The notes under the pieces are model-generated. The model was not told the DNA's origin, did no database searches, and was given only the letters and a program-made list of their open reading frames with translations. DNA of 64,000 nt, taken from IMG/VR virus record IMGVR_UViG_3300032223_002658, positions 1 to 64,000 of that record. The stretch is one strand, 5' to 3'. Made by a program: the position numbers and the translations under genes. Source of the stretch: a virus. Within the stretch, counting starts at the first letter, position 1. The number at the start of each line of letters is the position of its first letter. Shown piece by piece: positions 35,367 through 43,471 of this stretch.

Positions 35367-35732
35367 ATGGCAGGATTATTCGATATCTTCAAAAACAAAC
35401 TAAACCTTGCGGTTGCTCAAGGTACGATGGAAGATACACAAAAAAACATCGATAATCAGGAGCCTACAACTCCAGAGGAAGATTTATCAGACGGTATGAG
35501 TGAAGGTGTGAATGATGAAACCAGTTATAGTGGAATAGAACCAGGCGATATGGTTCAAAACACAAATACTGAATGTATGCATCATGGTAGCGAGGGGGTA
35601 GTTTTGAAAGTAGAATCACTACCAAATAACACAGGATACGTCATCCATTATCAAGTAACAAACAGTGGCCCAACTTATTCTCCGGGCGACATTTTAACAA
35701 AAACTGAAGATCAATTAGGTAAAATATCATGA
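35367..35732 (+). CDS. SH3-like virion-associated protein 1
   Basis: A 121-aa protein. The first 50 residues are acidic and probably disordered. Residues about 55-115 (GDMVQNTNTECMHHGSEGVVLKV ... YSPGDILTKTEDQL) form a small barrel of the SH3/KOW type seen in large phage capsid and prohead modules. It is ATGA-coupled to a second, shorter SH3-like gene. A structural or scaffold role is inferred. Confidence 0.55.
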   Translation: MAGLFDIFKNKLNLAVAQGTMEDTQKNIDNQEPTTPEEDLSDGMSEGVNDETSYSGIEPGDMVQNTNTECMHHGSEGVVLKVESLPNNTGYVIHYQVTNSGPTYSPGDILTKTEDQLGKIS

Positions 35733-35983
35733 CACCAGATAATTCATCGTACTCAAGTGGTTCATCAAACTCTTACAGCTCATCAGGCTTTGCAATTGGT
35801 GATACAGTAATAAACACAATGGATGGTTCACCAAATATCGGTACATGGGGGAAAGTTGTATCAGTAACTGGTACTGGTTCTAACACTGTAATCGGCTATA
35901 TTGTTGGTAACTCAGAGTACCCATATCAAACAGGTTGGACTGTTTACGATCTTGCTACAAATCTTGAGCTTCATGATGCTTGA
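35729..35983 (+). CDS. SH3-like virion-associated protein 2
   Basis: An 84-aa protein with a Ser/Tyr-rich disordered start followed by a barrel-like segment (GFAIGDTVINTMDGS ... WGKVVSVTG). It resembles the C-terminal domain of the preceding protein in plan and is translated in step with it. Function unknown. Confidence 0.5.
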   Translation: MTPDNSSYSSGSSNSYSSSGFAIGDTVINTMDGSPNIGTWGKVVSVTGTGSNTVIGYIVGNSEYPYQTGWTVYDLATNLELHDA

Positions 35984-36356
35984 AGATATAGATAAGATTT
36001 TTGCTGATGAACAAGCTATCGCCGTGACACATAACGGAAAGAGTGTTACTTTAAATAAACCACACAGAATTGGAAAAGGCGAGCCTGGATACGGAAAAAA
36101 GAAATTTGCTGTTTATGTAAAGAATGATAGTGGAAACGTTGTGCGTGTAACGTTTGGTGATCCAAACATGGAAATAAAGCGAGACAATCCGCAAAGACGA
36201 AAAAACTACAGATCTCGTCATGGATGCGATAAGCCGGGGCCAAAGTGGAAAGCCAACTATTGGTCTTGCAAAATGTGGGAAGCAAAGAAGTCTGTTACAG
36301 ACTACACAAGCAGCCAGTTATTTGATGTTTTTTTAAAAGCTTTGAATAAAGACTAA
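35973..36356 (+). CDS. Capsid-associated DUF6321-like protein
   Basis: A 127-aa basic protein. The segment KKKFAVYVKNDSGNVVRVTFG, DPNMEIKRDNPQRRKNYRSRHGCD and KWKANYWSCKMW is the conserved domain often fused to prohead core or protease proteins in T4-like phages. It is usually linked with capsid assembly or the virion interior. The start is ATG 35973 or 35976; both follow GAG. Its stop overlaps the stop of the convergent membrane gene. Confidence 0.7.
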   Translation: MMLEDIDKIFADEQAIAVTHNGKSVTLNKPHRIGKGEPGYGKKKFAVYVKNDSGNVVRVTFGDPNMEIKRDNPQRRKNYRSRHGCDKPGPKWKANYWSCKMWEAKKSVTDYTSSQLFDVFLKALNKD

Positions 36357-37150
36357 GCATTATTTTGGTTGTTGTCTGCTGGCTGGTTTTCTTTTAGCCA
36401 TACGCCAAGAGCAATAATCATTGCAGCTATTACACCAGCTGGAACACCAATTGATGCTCCAATTCCAGTTAAATCAAGCGCCCCAGAACCTATGGCAAGA
36501 GCAGCGCCAATTGTTATTATTGATGCAGCGCCAAGACCAACAAGCCATCTCACAAGATTCTCATTTGCGCCATTTGCCATAGCCCATACTCTAATTGCAG
36601 CATTTTGAGAGCCAGCTTTGAGATAAAGTGCAGCTATTGCTATTAGCCCATCTTTTGTTGTATTTTTCAACATTTGTTCAAGCTCATCAATAGTTAGACC
36701 TAAATTATCAGAAAGAGTTTTAAGAACTTTCTTTGTGTCTGGCAAATCAAGAAATTTTGCTCTGCAATCTTCATCAAGTTTACCGATTAAATCTTTGAAA
36801 ATTTCAAGTAAAGCAATTCCTTGATCTTCTGATTTAACGGATTTAATTTTTTGTATATTCTTTGCTAAAATTTCAAGGGCTTTTTTAGCACATAAATCAG
36901 ATGGATCGCTTTTTGCTTTATTGATAAGATATTTAACAAGAACTATTGTTGCTGTTATAATAAGACTTGGTACTAAAGAAAGTAGAATTTGCGGTATCCA
37001 AGAGTAATCGATTGGTACTTGCTCTTCTACATCTGTATTTTGTTGCCAATCGGTTTGTGACACATCTTTTTGTGATATATCCTGCAGTTTTGTTGGCTCA
37101 AGCTTTGCTTGTACAATGTGAATTAAAAGATGTTTTTCAAAATTATTCAT
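36353..37150 (-). CDS. Membrane-active protein 3 of a three-gene operon
   Basis: A 265-aa protein, start at ATG 37150 (the next in-frame ATG upstream would overlap the previous gene). Residues 1-20 (MNNFEKHLLIHIVQAK) resemble the start of the next gene. One hydrophobic helix lies near residues 50-75 and a Gly/Ala/Ile-rich hydrophobic region at residues about 205-250. The centre is helical with acidic residues. No enzyme motif. Such C-terminal glycine-alanine hairpins suggest membrane insertion. Confidence 0.5.
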   Translation of the reverse strand: MNNFEKHLLIHIVQAKLEPTKLQDISQKDVSQTDWQQNTDVEEQVPIDYSWIPQILLSLVPSLIITATIVLVKYLINKAKSDPSDLCAKKALEILAKNIQKIKSVKSEDQGIALLEIFKDLIGKLDEDCRAKFLDLPDTKKVLKTLSDNLGLTIDELEQMLKNTTKDGLIAIAALYLKAGSQNAAIRVWAMANGANENLVRWLVGLGAASIITIGAALAIGSGALDLTGIGASIGVPAGVIAAMIIALGVWLKENQPADNNQNNA

Positions 37151-37154
37151 TTTA

Positions 37155-38015
37155 TTAACCAACAGGAATGTATCCATTCTTGGCTAGCCATTGTAAAAGT
37201 TCACCAAGAGATTTAGCGGTTCTTACGGCACCCACTATAGCAGCAACAATTCCACCGATTCCAGTACCAAAACCAACAATTAAAGCCCCAATTGCAAAAA
37301 TTGCTTGTGCAGTATTTAGCAAAGCGTTTAGATCTTCAAAAAATTCTTTTTCTCTGGCTTCTAGTAAAATTGTTGCTGTTATATATATTCCGGCGTACTC
37401 TGCATTGGTAGAATCAAGAGCATTTAATCTTTTGTAAACAGCAACAAGAAGACCAAGACCGTCTGGATCATAAGCAATGTTATCACCTAGCGCTTGACCA
37501 ACCGCTTCAATAAAAGCTTTATCTTGCGCTTGTAATCTATCACCAAGTGCCCTTATTAGCTTTCTTCTAAATTCTGGATCTGATCCATATTCTTTAAGAC
37601 ATGGAAAAAGATCAATTACACTCCCTATTTCTCTTGGTTGAAATAGTGATTCCATAGCAGCAATGGCCGCGGAAATAGATCTTGTCTTCCCTGAATTTTT
37701 TGCTTCTATAAGTGCTTCAGTTGCCTTAACTAATTGTCTTACGAAATCACGACCGCTTTTAGACTCTATTACTTTTCTTATACATTCAATTTCTTTAGCT
37801 GCGCCAGCGCCAAATGCTCTTACAAAAGCAGCAAAAAAACCTAATATTGCCTGCTGATCCTGTGGTTCATTTGCATCATAGTTTAGTTTTGGTTGAACTT
37901 TAGTGTCTTCTTGAACTGGAACTGGAACACCTTCTAAATCTGTCATATGCATTGGTTGTAAAGAAGTTTTTGCTTTAAGTATATGCCGCAATATTATGAT
38001 GTTTTTGTTATTCAT
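37155..38015 (-). CDS. Membrane-active protein 2 of a three-gene operon
   Basis: A 286-aa helical protein starting MNNKNIIILRHILKAK, similar to the start of the protein at 36353. A hydrophobic Gly/Ala/Ile stretch at residues about 235-268 probably spans or inserts into a membrane. It overlaps the preceding gene by ATGA. It may be a distant paralog of its neighbour, based on the same order of elements and the shared N-terminus. Confidence 0.5.
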   Translation of the reverse strand: MNNKNIIILRHILKAKTSLQPMHMTDLEGVPVPVQEDTKVQPKLNYDANEPQDQQAILGFFAAFVRAFGAGAAKEIECIRKVIESKSGRDFVRQLVKATEALIEAKNSGKTRSISAAIAAMESLFQPREIGSVIDLFPCLKEYGSDPEFRRKLIRALGDRLQAQDKAFIEAVGQALGDNIAYDPDGLGLLVAVYKRLNALDSTNAEYAGIYITATILLEAREKEFFEDLNALLNTAQAIFAIGALIVGFGTGIGGIVAAIVGAVRTAKSLGELLQWLAKNGYIPVG

Positions 38016-38968
38016 TGTGGAACCAATTGAACGTTTGGGAAAAGTTTTTGAAGAGCTTGTATGACAGCGGCCAATGTTCCTGCTGCTGCTTCACCAGCTA
38101 AGCCTATAGCTGTTATTGCTGAAGTCAATGCGGATATTGCCGCACTTATTGCTGTGGCTGCGCCTGCAGCTACACCGCCAACGACAGCTATGGCAGCAAT
38201 CGCTATTGCAATTGCTCCACTTAAAGCAACCATTTGTGTGTCTGACATTCCTGAAAGAGCATCAACAGACTGATCTTTTATATATTCAACAATTATTTTT
38301 GCTGCAGCAGATGGATCTGTATATAATACATTTTTTGCCATTTCAATCAGAATGTCACTGAATGATAAAGACTGACTTGATTCCATGAGTGCGTCTATTG
38401 AATTTAAAATTCCTTCACTAACAAAGGTGTTAGGAAGATTAAAGGCATTTCCAAATTGAGCGACAAATAAACCGGCCATCAATGCCATAGCCGCTTTTTT
38501 AATACAGGCCATATGTGACTCAGGAATTTGAAAAGGATATTTTTGAACTACTTTCTTTTTCAATTCAAGATTATAAGTAATATCTTTTATGCTATTTATT
38601 CCTGTGGAAGTATCGGTTGGCGTTACTGGTTTAAACCAAGAAATTATTTCTTTAAAAAAATCTTTTACTTTTTCAAGAATGGTTATATCTAGAGTATTTA
38701 GGCATGGAATTTTTGTTTTTAACCATTTAAGAATAACGGTTAATGTAGTGCCTCCCACAACAGTTATACCAATATCAAGTATAATTTGAGAGAACCATTC
38801 AGCGGGATCTTTAATTTTATCTAGAGTTCTTTCAACAATCCCAGGCTTATTTTCAGATATTGATGGATTTGTTTGTAAATAATTCAATTCAGCATCTTTT
38901 AATGCTATAGCATTCATTGTTTTTATGAATACTCTATCCTGATATCTTACTTCATGCATATACCGCAT
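38012..38968 (-). CDS. Membrane-active protein 1 of a three-gene operon
   Basis: A 318-aa protein with a hydrophobic helix near residues 65-85, another near 165-185, and a very Ala/Gly/Ile-rich C-terminal region at residues about 240-305. There are no catalytic motifs. The ATG at 38968 lies 5 nt after a TATTAT box. Together with the next two genes it forms a membrane-directed operon placed between the two halves of the polymerase. Confidence 0.55.
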   Translation of the reverse strand: MRYMHEVRYQDRVFIKTMNAIALKDAELNYLQTNPSISENKPGIVERTLDKIKDPAEWFSQIILDIGITVVGGTTLTVILKWLKTKIPCLNTLDITILEKVKDFFKEIISWFKPVTPTDTSTGINSIKDITYNLELKKKVVQKYPFQIPESHMACIKKAAMALMAGLFVAQFGNAFNLPNTFVSEGILNSIDALMESSQSLSFSDILIEMAKNVLYTDPSAAAKIIVEYIKDQSVDALSGMSDTQMVALSGAIAIAIAAIAVVGGVAAGAATAISAAISALTSAITAIGLAGEAAAGTLAAVIQALQKLFPNVQLVPQ

Positions 38969-38973
38969 AATTT

Positions 38974-38982
38974 ATAATACAC
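38974..38982 (-). promoter_or_regulatory. GTGTATTAT promoter, leaderless spacing
   Basis: On the minus strand GTGTATTAT, AAATT, ATG at 38968: 5 nt between hexamer and start codon. It overlaps the stop codon of the gene at 38982. Confidence 0.65.
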
Positions 38983-39206
38983 TAATCTTGTAGCACAAAT
39001 AACTTCTTTTTATAGTGCGCATGCTTTGCATACTTGAGTATATCTATTAAAGCATCAATATCACTTATGGTAAATATTGATACGGTGTTTTTATCTTGAA
39101 CTATTTCTATAGCGTGTTCTTTTTCAATGATTGAAATAGTTTTTAGTTGATGAACAGCCATTTCTTTGCCATGATGCTGATTTTTTTGTTCACTCGTCTT
39201 TTTCAT
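38982..39206 (-). CDS. Small hypothetical protein
   Basis: A 74-aa protein, His/Lys-rich at the start (MKKTSEQKNQHHGKEM) with a compact alpha/beta second half (ISIIEKEHAIEIVQDKN). It overlaps the upstream gene by about 17 nt. The start could also be the TTG two codons upstream. No recognised family. Confidence 0.5.
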   Translation of the reverse strand: MKKTSEQKNQHHGKEMAVHQLKTISIIEKEHAIEIVQDKNTVSIFTISDIDALIDILKYAKHAHYKKKLFVLQD

Positions 39207-39381
39207 CGTCAAGGTAGTTTATCTCTATGCCCTCTACCTTTGTATATGTTTTTGCGTAATCAATAGATCTATTCCACAAATCTCTATCTATTTCCTTGAC
39301 GTACTCAGCAAATTTTAAACCAAATATAATCATGGCTTTTGCTAAGCGAGGGTCCATGTCTCTGATATCAATATCTTCCAT
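39190..39381 (-). CDS. Small acidic hypothetical protein
   Basis: A 63-aa protein starting MEDIDIRDMDPRLAKAM, helical and acidic at both ends. The ATG at 39381 follows AAGGAGT at a good distance; an ATG at 39405 lies within the upstream terminator hairpin. It is the first gene after the small structured RNA region. Confidence 0.6.
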   Translation of the reverse strand: MEDIDIRDMDPRLAKAMIIFGLKFAEYVKEIDRDLWNRSIDYAKTYTKVEGIEINYLDDEKDE

Positions 39382-39390
39382 AACACTCCT

Positions 39391-39426
39391 TAAAAAGCCC
39401 ACCATGACATTTAAGACATGATGGGC
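39391..39426 (-). terminator. Minus-strand intrinsic terminator
   Basis: On the minus strand GCCCATCATGTC pairs with GTCATGGTGGGC (one U-G, one U-U) around a 6-nt loop and is followed by TTTTT. It lies downstream of the polymerase N-half gene and 10 nt before the next start codon. Confidence 0.75.
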
Positions 39427-39472
39427 AACTACGCGTAACTCAGACGGGCCTAAGATGCCCGAATAGCGTAAT
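39427..39472 (-). ncRNA. Candidate small structured RNA or structured leader
   Basis: Between the promoter at 39479-39487 and the terminator at 39391-39426 lie 45 nt with a nested fold on the minus strand: outer TACGC (39466-39470) with GCGTA (39430-39434), inner CGGGC (39457-39461) with GCCCG (39445-39449) closing a 7-nt loop. Together with the terminator this would be an RNA of about 80 nt. No open frame fits. It could be a free small RNA or an attenuated leader of the gene at 39381. Confidence 0.4.
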
Positions 39473-39478
39473 CACCAA

Positions 39479-39487
39479 TATATACAC
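39479..39487 (-). promoter_or_regulatory. GTGTATATA promoter before the structured RNA
   Basis: On the minus strand GTGTATATA begins 2 nt after the polymerase stop codon. No start codon follows at 5-7 nt; instead the structured segment and a terminator follow. Confidence 0.5.
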
Positions 39488-39488
39488 T

Positions 39489-41375
39489 TTAATCATAGTA
39501 AGAGAAAGAAAACTCCCCAAACTCAATTTCTTTCAGTCCTTTGTTGACCATTTGTGAGATTTGAAATACTTTTTCCAGGGCGCTAACCCCAAGAATATCA
39601 AACTTAACACCGCCTAAATACTCAATATCCGCCCCTTCAACATCAATAATCATGCTGTCTAGTTTTTCTGAATAAGTCATTGGAAATAAATTGCTTAAAG
39701 GTTGATCTGCAATAATAATGCCTGCAGCGTGAACGCTTTCATTTTTAGCTATTGATTCCATTTTGATGGCAAAATCAAAAGCTTCTTTAAACTGTTCGTA
39801 GTATTCAGCCACAGATTTAATGTGGTCAATATTCCACCTTATGATGCCATAAGAAGGATCATCTTTTTGCATTTCGCTCAAATCGTCAGCAATTTTTGCT
39901 TCTTCTGCAAATTTCTTTGTGATCTGATTTGATGCATCAAAATAATTATCAGTAGGCTTCAACAATTTAAATACTTCTTTGATTGCACCCTTGCCTTTGA
40001 ATCTTGAATGTGTAATGATGTGGCCAACACAGTCAGTGCCATATTTGTTCTTTATATATTCTATAAGCTCTTCTCTAAATGTTGGCGGAACATCTGTGTC
40101 AATATCTGGAAGCGAAACGTTGTCTTTTGTGTTTCTTCCTTCATTATAAAATCTTTCAAACGGCAATTCTCTTTGTGGATCATATCCAAGCGTTGGATCT
40201 GGTCTCATTGGGTCAACAGAAGAAATTCCGAGTAGATATGAAATCATGCAACCAGAAGAAGATCCTCTGATATCTGCTGGAATACCAGATGCACGAACGT
40301 GATTAATTATATCATATACGATCAAAAAATATCCAGACATGTTTGCCTGTTTAAATACGCCAAGCTCATGCTGAATTCTTTTAATATAAGCGTCTTTAAG
40401 AGAAGCATCGGTCTTTAGATCGTTTATAAGACCCGTTGTTTTGAATCCCTTTCGGCACAACTCTTTCAAATGCTCATGTGCATCATCGATTTTGTGATCT
40501 GAAATCTTAAAGACAGGAAGTATTGGCCTTTCTTGAATCGAATAATCCTCAATCAAATCCAATATTTTAAGAGTTTTTTCACCATCTGGAATACTCTTCA
40601 TCAAATGACAATTCGCATATTTAACATCAAATATTCTTGAGTCATCAAGCCCCTTGCAGCAATCAGCAGAAGACTCTTCTTTTGACTGAGTGATGAGTTG
40701 ATGCAAATAATAATCATCTTTATTCAAATAGTGAACATTTACAGATGGGATAGATTCTTGAAATTCTTTCTTTATCATTTTGCCAAGAGCCACACAGCAT
40801 GGTAGAAAAGACAGATCATAATACAAAAACGTATGCTCATATATTTTTGAATAGTTTGAAATTACCTTTTTAACACAATCCTTCCAATCTTCACGAATTA
40901 AAGATTCGCAGTCTTCGACCGAATTTGATTCGTAAGCCATTTCTGGATTTATGTAAGCAGAAAAGTATACTTGACTTCTTAGATCGCCAACAAGACAGAT
41001 GAGACCACCTTTGTGCGAATATAAATCATCCATTTGTGTTCTTGGCATTCCATTAAACGAAAGAGCTTCTTTTGTGCGCGCCAATGAAACTAATTTGACG
41101 ATATTTTTATATCCTGTTTTATTTTTTGCAAGTAGAGTTATTCTTCCAGAAAATACGTCTCCGTTGTATACATCAAGTTCAACACCAATTATTGGTTTTA
41201 TTCCAGCGTCTTTACATTCCTTGAAAAATGGCACTACACCTTTTATGTTGTTATGATCAGTCATGCATATAGCTGGAATGCCATATTCTTTAGCTTTTGG
41301 AACTATGGTTTCAATTGTTGCAGTACTGTCAAGAAGTGACCAAGATGTATGAACGTGAATAGGAATATAACTCAT
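39489..41375 (-). CDS. dnaE (N-half): DNA polymerase III alpha subunit, N-terminal half (PHP, palm)
   Basis: A 628-aa protein. The PHP domain starts it (IPIHVHTSWSLLD at residues 4-16, MTDHN near 39, GVELDV near 62). The palm carries SLPDIDTDVPP near residue 418, with two catalytic Asp, and GGVKFDILGVSALEKV near residue 594, with the third. The protein ends about 20 residues later, just where DnaE continues into the fingers; that part is the gene at 27522-29057. There are no intein-like residues at the end. The gene overlaps its upstream neighbour by 4 nt. Confidence 0.96.
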   Translation of the reverse strand: MSYIPIHVHTSWSLLDSTATIETIVPKAKEYGIPAICMTDHNNIKGVVPFFKECKDAGIKPIIGVELDVYNGDVFSGRITLLAKNKTGYKNIVKLVSLARTKEALSFNGMPRTQMDDLYSHKGGLICLVGDLRSQVYFSAYINPEMAYESNSVEDCESLIREDWKDCVKKVISNYSKIYEHTFLYYDLSFLPCCVALGKMIKKEFQESIPSVNVHYLNKDDYYLHQLITQSKEESSADCCKGLDDSRIFDVKYANCHLMKSIPDGEKTLKILDLIEDYSIQERPILPVFKISDHKIDDAHEHLKELCRKGFKTTGLINDLKTDASLKDAYIKRIQHELGVFKQANMSGYFLIVYDIINHVRASGIPADIRGSSSGCMISYLLGISSVDPMRPDPTLGYDPQRELPFERFYNEGRNTKDNVSLPDIDTDVPPTFREELIEYIKNKYGTDCVGHIITHSRFKGKGAIKEVFKLLKPTDNYFDASNQITKKFAEEAKIADDLSEMQKDDPSYGIIRWNIDHIKSVAEYYEQFKEAFDFAIKMESIAKNESVHAAGIIIADQPLSNLFPMTYSEKLDSMIIDVEGADIEYLGGVKFDILGVSALEKVFQISQMVNKGLKEIEFGEFSFSYYD

Positions 41376-42370
41376 TTTGTGTCCTTAAATACATTTCTTC
41401 TGTTTGAGGTAGACGCTATTTTTTCTTCCAGCTTCTCAGATTTTATCTTGTCTATTGTCAGTATTGTTTTATCTATTCCGTGAGCCAGATTATAGTTATA
41501 GACATTTTCACAAATGCTGCAACCATTTTGAGTTTTTGTTTTTCCAAAATGACAGGTAGATTTACATTTCCATGACTGAGATGGCTCTACTTCTTTTATT
41601 CTTGAAGGAAGATTATTTCCCTTGATGGTATTGAAGTATTTTTTGATTATTTCAAGTGTCTCAGCTCTTTGGGCATCGTCAAAACAAACGGTGAATGGGC
41701 CACCATCATTAACAAAATGAATTGTCAAAAGTCTATTTTTATACTGTGGGAACAGCATATATGTCGCTAAATCATACATGCGTAGCTGTATATCATTAGA
41801 CGCAAAATAATCATAATCTTTTAATTCACCAGTCTCCCATGATTTTCTTGACCCCGTTTTCCAATCTATTATCTCCAGCGTTTCATCTGATACTTTTGTG
41901 ATTAAATCTATCGTTCCGCGAATTTCATAATTTCCAGATGTTGTTTTTTTTGAAAGTACGTCGTAATATTCAAATGTAAAACCAGGCATCGTCAATGGGA
42001 TCCTAAATTGCTTTTCAGTGTGCAAAACATTTAGTTTTGTTGGATTGTAACTTGAATTAATGATTTTTTCTATTGATAAAATACAGAACTTTTTATCTGC
42101 TTTTTCATTTAGATCTATTTTGCCAGCGTTTTCTTTTTTGTATCGATCCCAACAAATTTCAAAAAGCTTTTTGTGATCAGTGAATAGGTCATCTTTGTGG
42201 CCAAGTTTATTTGCTTTTGCCATTATTTCAAGAACATGGTGAACAATAGTTCCAAGAAGAGCTTTTTTTCCAGATCCACTTGGTATTTGCAATATTGATT
42301 CAAGAAAAAATTGAAATTGACAACCCTCGTATGTCTTTATTGATGACGCTCGCAAGTACTGTATGTTCAT
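41372..42370 (-). CDS. RecB/Cas4-like PD-(D/E)XK nuclease with iron-sulfur Cys
   Basis: A 332-aa nuclease. It has TYEGCQFQFFLE near residue 14 with the first Cys, the catalytic core RGTIDLITK...LEIIDWKTGSRKSW near residues 159-180 (D and DxK), and a QLRMYDLATYML helix, then three or four Cys at the end (CKSTC, CSIC). A Cys near the start and a Cys cluster at the end is the 4Fe-4S pattern of Cas4/AddB-type nucleases. ATG 42370 follows AGGAC. It sits between the polymerase and dNMP kinase, so a role in recombination or host DNA breakdown is likely. Confidence 0.88.
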   Translation of the reverse strand: MNIQYLRASSIKTYEGCQFQFFLESILQIPSGSGKKALLGTIVHHVLEIMAKANKLGHKDDLFTDHKKLFEICWDRYKKENAGKIDLNEKADKKFCILSIEKIINSSYNPTKLNVLHTEKQFRIPLTMPGFTFEYYDVLSKKTTSGNYEIRGTIDLITKVSDETLEIIDWKTGSRKSWETGELKDYDYFASNDIQLRMYDLATYMLFPQYKNRLLTIHFVNDGGPFTVCFDDAQRAETLEIIKKYFNTIKGNNLPSRIKEVEPSQSWKCKSTCHFGKTKTQNGCSICENVYNYNLAHGIDKTILTIDKIKSEKLEEKIASTSNRRNVFKDTK

Positions 42371-42371
42371 T

Positions 42372-42836
42372 TTATGTCCTAATCGGGCTATCGCTCTTAT
42401 CAAATTTTAGCATTTTAACATCAATGCTATTTAGATCCTTGATGTTTCTATTTAGAATCATCACTGCATCAGCTGTTTTTTCTATGAAATCCTGCGTTGT
42501 TTTAATTTTTTTTGGCGAATATCCACCCTTGTTTTTTATGAATTTATTTTTTGAAAGACGAAGTATGTCTTTATAAATTTTCTGTATCTGAGGTGGCCAA
42601 CGGTCTTCTATTTTTTCAAATGGCAGATATACAATATATGGTATTTCATTTTCATGACAAGCATATATAAAGTCTATTTCAAATCCCATAGAGGCTCTTG
42701 AAATGCAAATTGAATCATCGTCATTAACATTGCTCAAGTGTGCAGCAATTCTATTCCTAATTGCAATCCTCATTGGATCATTAAGATCATATGCTCCATT
42801 TATATTAACTGCATCAGCTCGTACTCCTATTATCAT
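42372..42836 (-). CDS. SLOG/DUF1273-like protein
   Basis: A 154-aa protein with a Rossmann-like opening (MIIGVRADAVNINGAYDL) and MGFEIDFIYACHENEIPYIVYLPF near residues 50-73, typical of SLOG/YpsA-like proteins, which bind nucleotides or related ligands. The C-terminal ADAVMILNRN fits the fold. It overlaps the dNMP kinase gene by 4 nt. The ligand and role are unknown; such proteins often act as sensors or effectors. Confidence 0.6.
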   Translation of the reverse strand: MIIGVRADAVNINGAYDLNDPMRIAIRNRIAAHLSNVNDDDSICISRASMGFEIDFIYACHENEIPYIVYLPFEKIEDRWPPQIQKIYKDILRLSKNKFIKNKGGYSPKKIKTTQDFIEKTADAVMILNRNIKDLNSIDVKMLKFDKSDSPIRT

Positions 42837-43471
42837 AAATAATACTCAAGCACCTTTTTTATAGCATCATTTTTTTCTTCCATCGTCATATTATCGTTAT
42901 TAATCTTATGAAATTTTTCAATGTTACTAAATGAATAGTTGTCAAGGGCTATTTCACTCTCGTGCTTATTGTGCAGTGTGTTTCTCGTCAACTTTATAAC
43001 TATTGGCCCATAAAAAGTTGCATAGTCTATTTCATTTGGGAATCTTGCGTCGGATATAAGAGCAAAGTCAAGTCCTTCGTCTTTTATCTTTTTTATTGTT
43101 GCTTGAACCCAACAGTCTGGATAAAATGATCTAAATATGTTAGTTCCAAAGACTTGCATGACATCTCTTGCTGTCATATAATCTGTTGATTTTACGCCAA
43201 CTCTGTTTTGCAATAGCCGTCCAATATCAGTACTACACATTGGAAGATCGTCCCACTTAAATCTCGTTGGCGTATTTTTGTCAGAATTCTCTCCCCAGCA
43301 TTGATTGTATTCTAGACCAAGAACATTTGTGCAAATTTGTTTTAGGCTGTCTGCAAATGGATATATTTTTGACGAGAAGCCCTTTTCCTTTAAAAAAGAT
43401 CTTATGTATGAGCAGGCAGTATCTTTTCCGCTTTGTGCTTTTCCAGTCAATATTATGATTTTTGTTTTCAT
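42833..43471 (-). CDS. Deoxynucleoside monophosphate kinase
   Basis: A 212-aa P-loop kinase (GKAQSGKDT at residues 10-18) of the T4 gp1-like type, with FADSLKQIC near 40, an RLLQ...VGV region and a DARFPNEID motif near residue 140. It would phosphorylate dNMPs to dNDPs for DNA synthesis. It overlaps both neighbours by ATGA and lies beside primase and helicase. Confidence 0.88.
   Translation of the reverse strand: MKTKIIILTGKAQSGKDTACSYIRSFLKEKGFSSKIYPFADSLKQICTNVLGLEYNQCWGENSDKNTPTRFKWDDLPMCSTDIGRLLQNRVGVKSTDYMTARDVMQVFGTNIFRSFYPDCWVQATIKKIKDEGLDFALISDARFPNEIDYATFYGPIVIKLTRNTLHNKHESEIALDNYSFSNIEKFHKINNDNMTMEEKNDAIKKVLEYYL

Noticed and set aside
36353-36420. Terminator at the 36356 convergent junction
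   Set aside because: Only a weak TGGCT/AGCCA hairpin with an 11-nt loop and no T tract is present.
39427-39472. tRNA gene
   Set aside because: A 5-bp stem with a 7-nt loop and T before CTT looks like an anticodon arm, but no acceptor stem, no D-arm GG and no GTTCRA T-arm are present.
27522-41375. Split intein joining the two DnaE halves
   Set aside because: The N-half ends shortly after the palm and the C-half starts with an ordinary ATG. There are no intein splicing blocks and no Cys/Ser/Thr +1 residue at the junction, and the split site differs from the cyanobacterial one.
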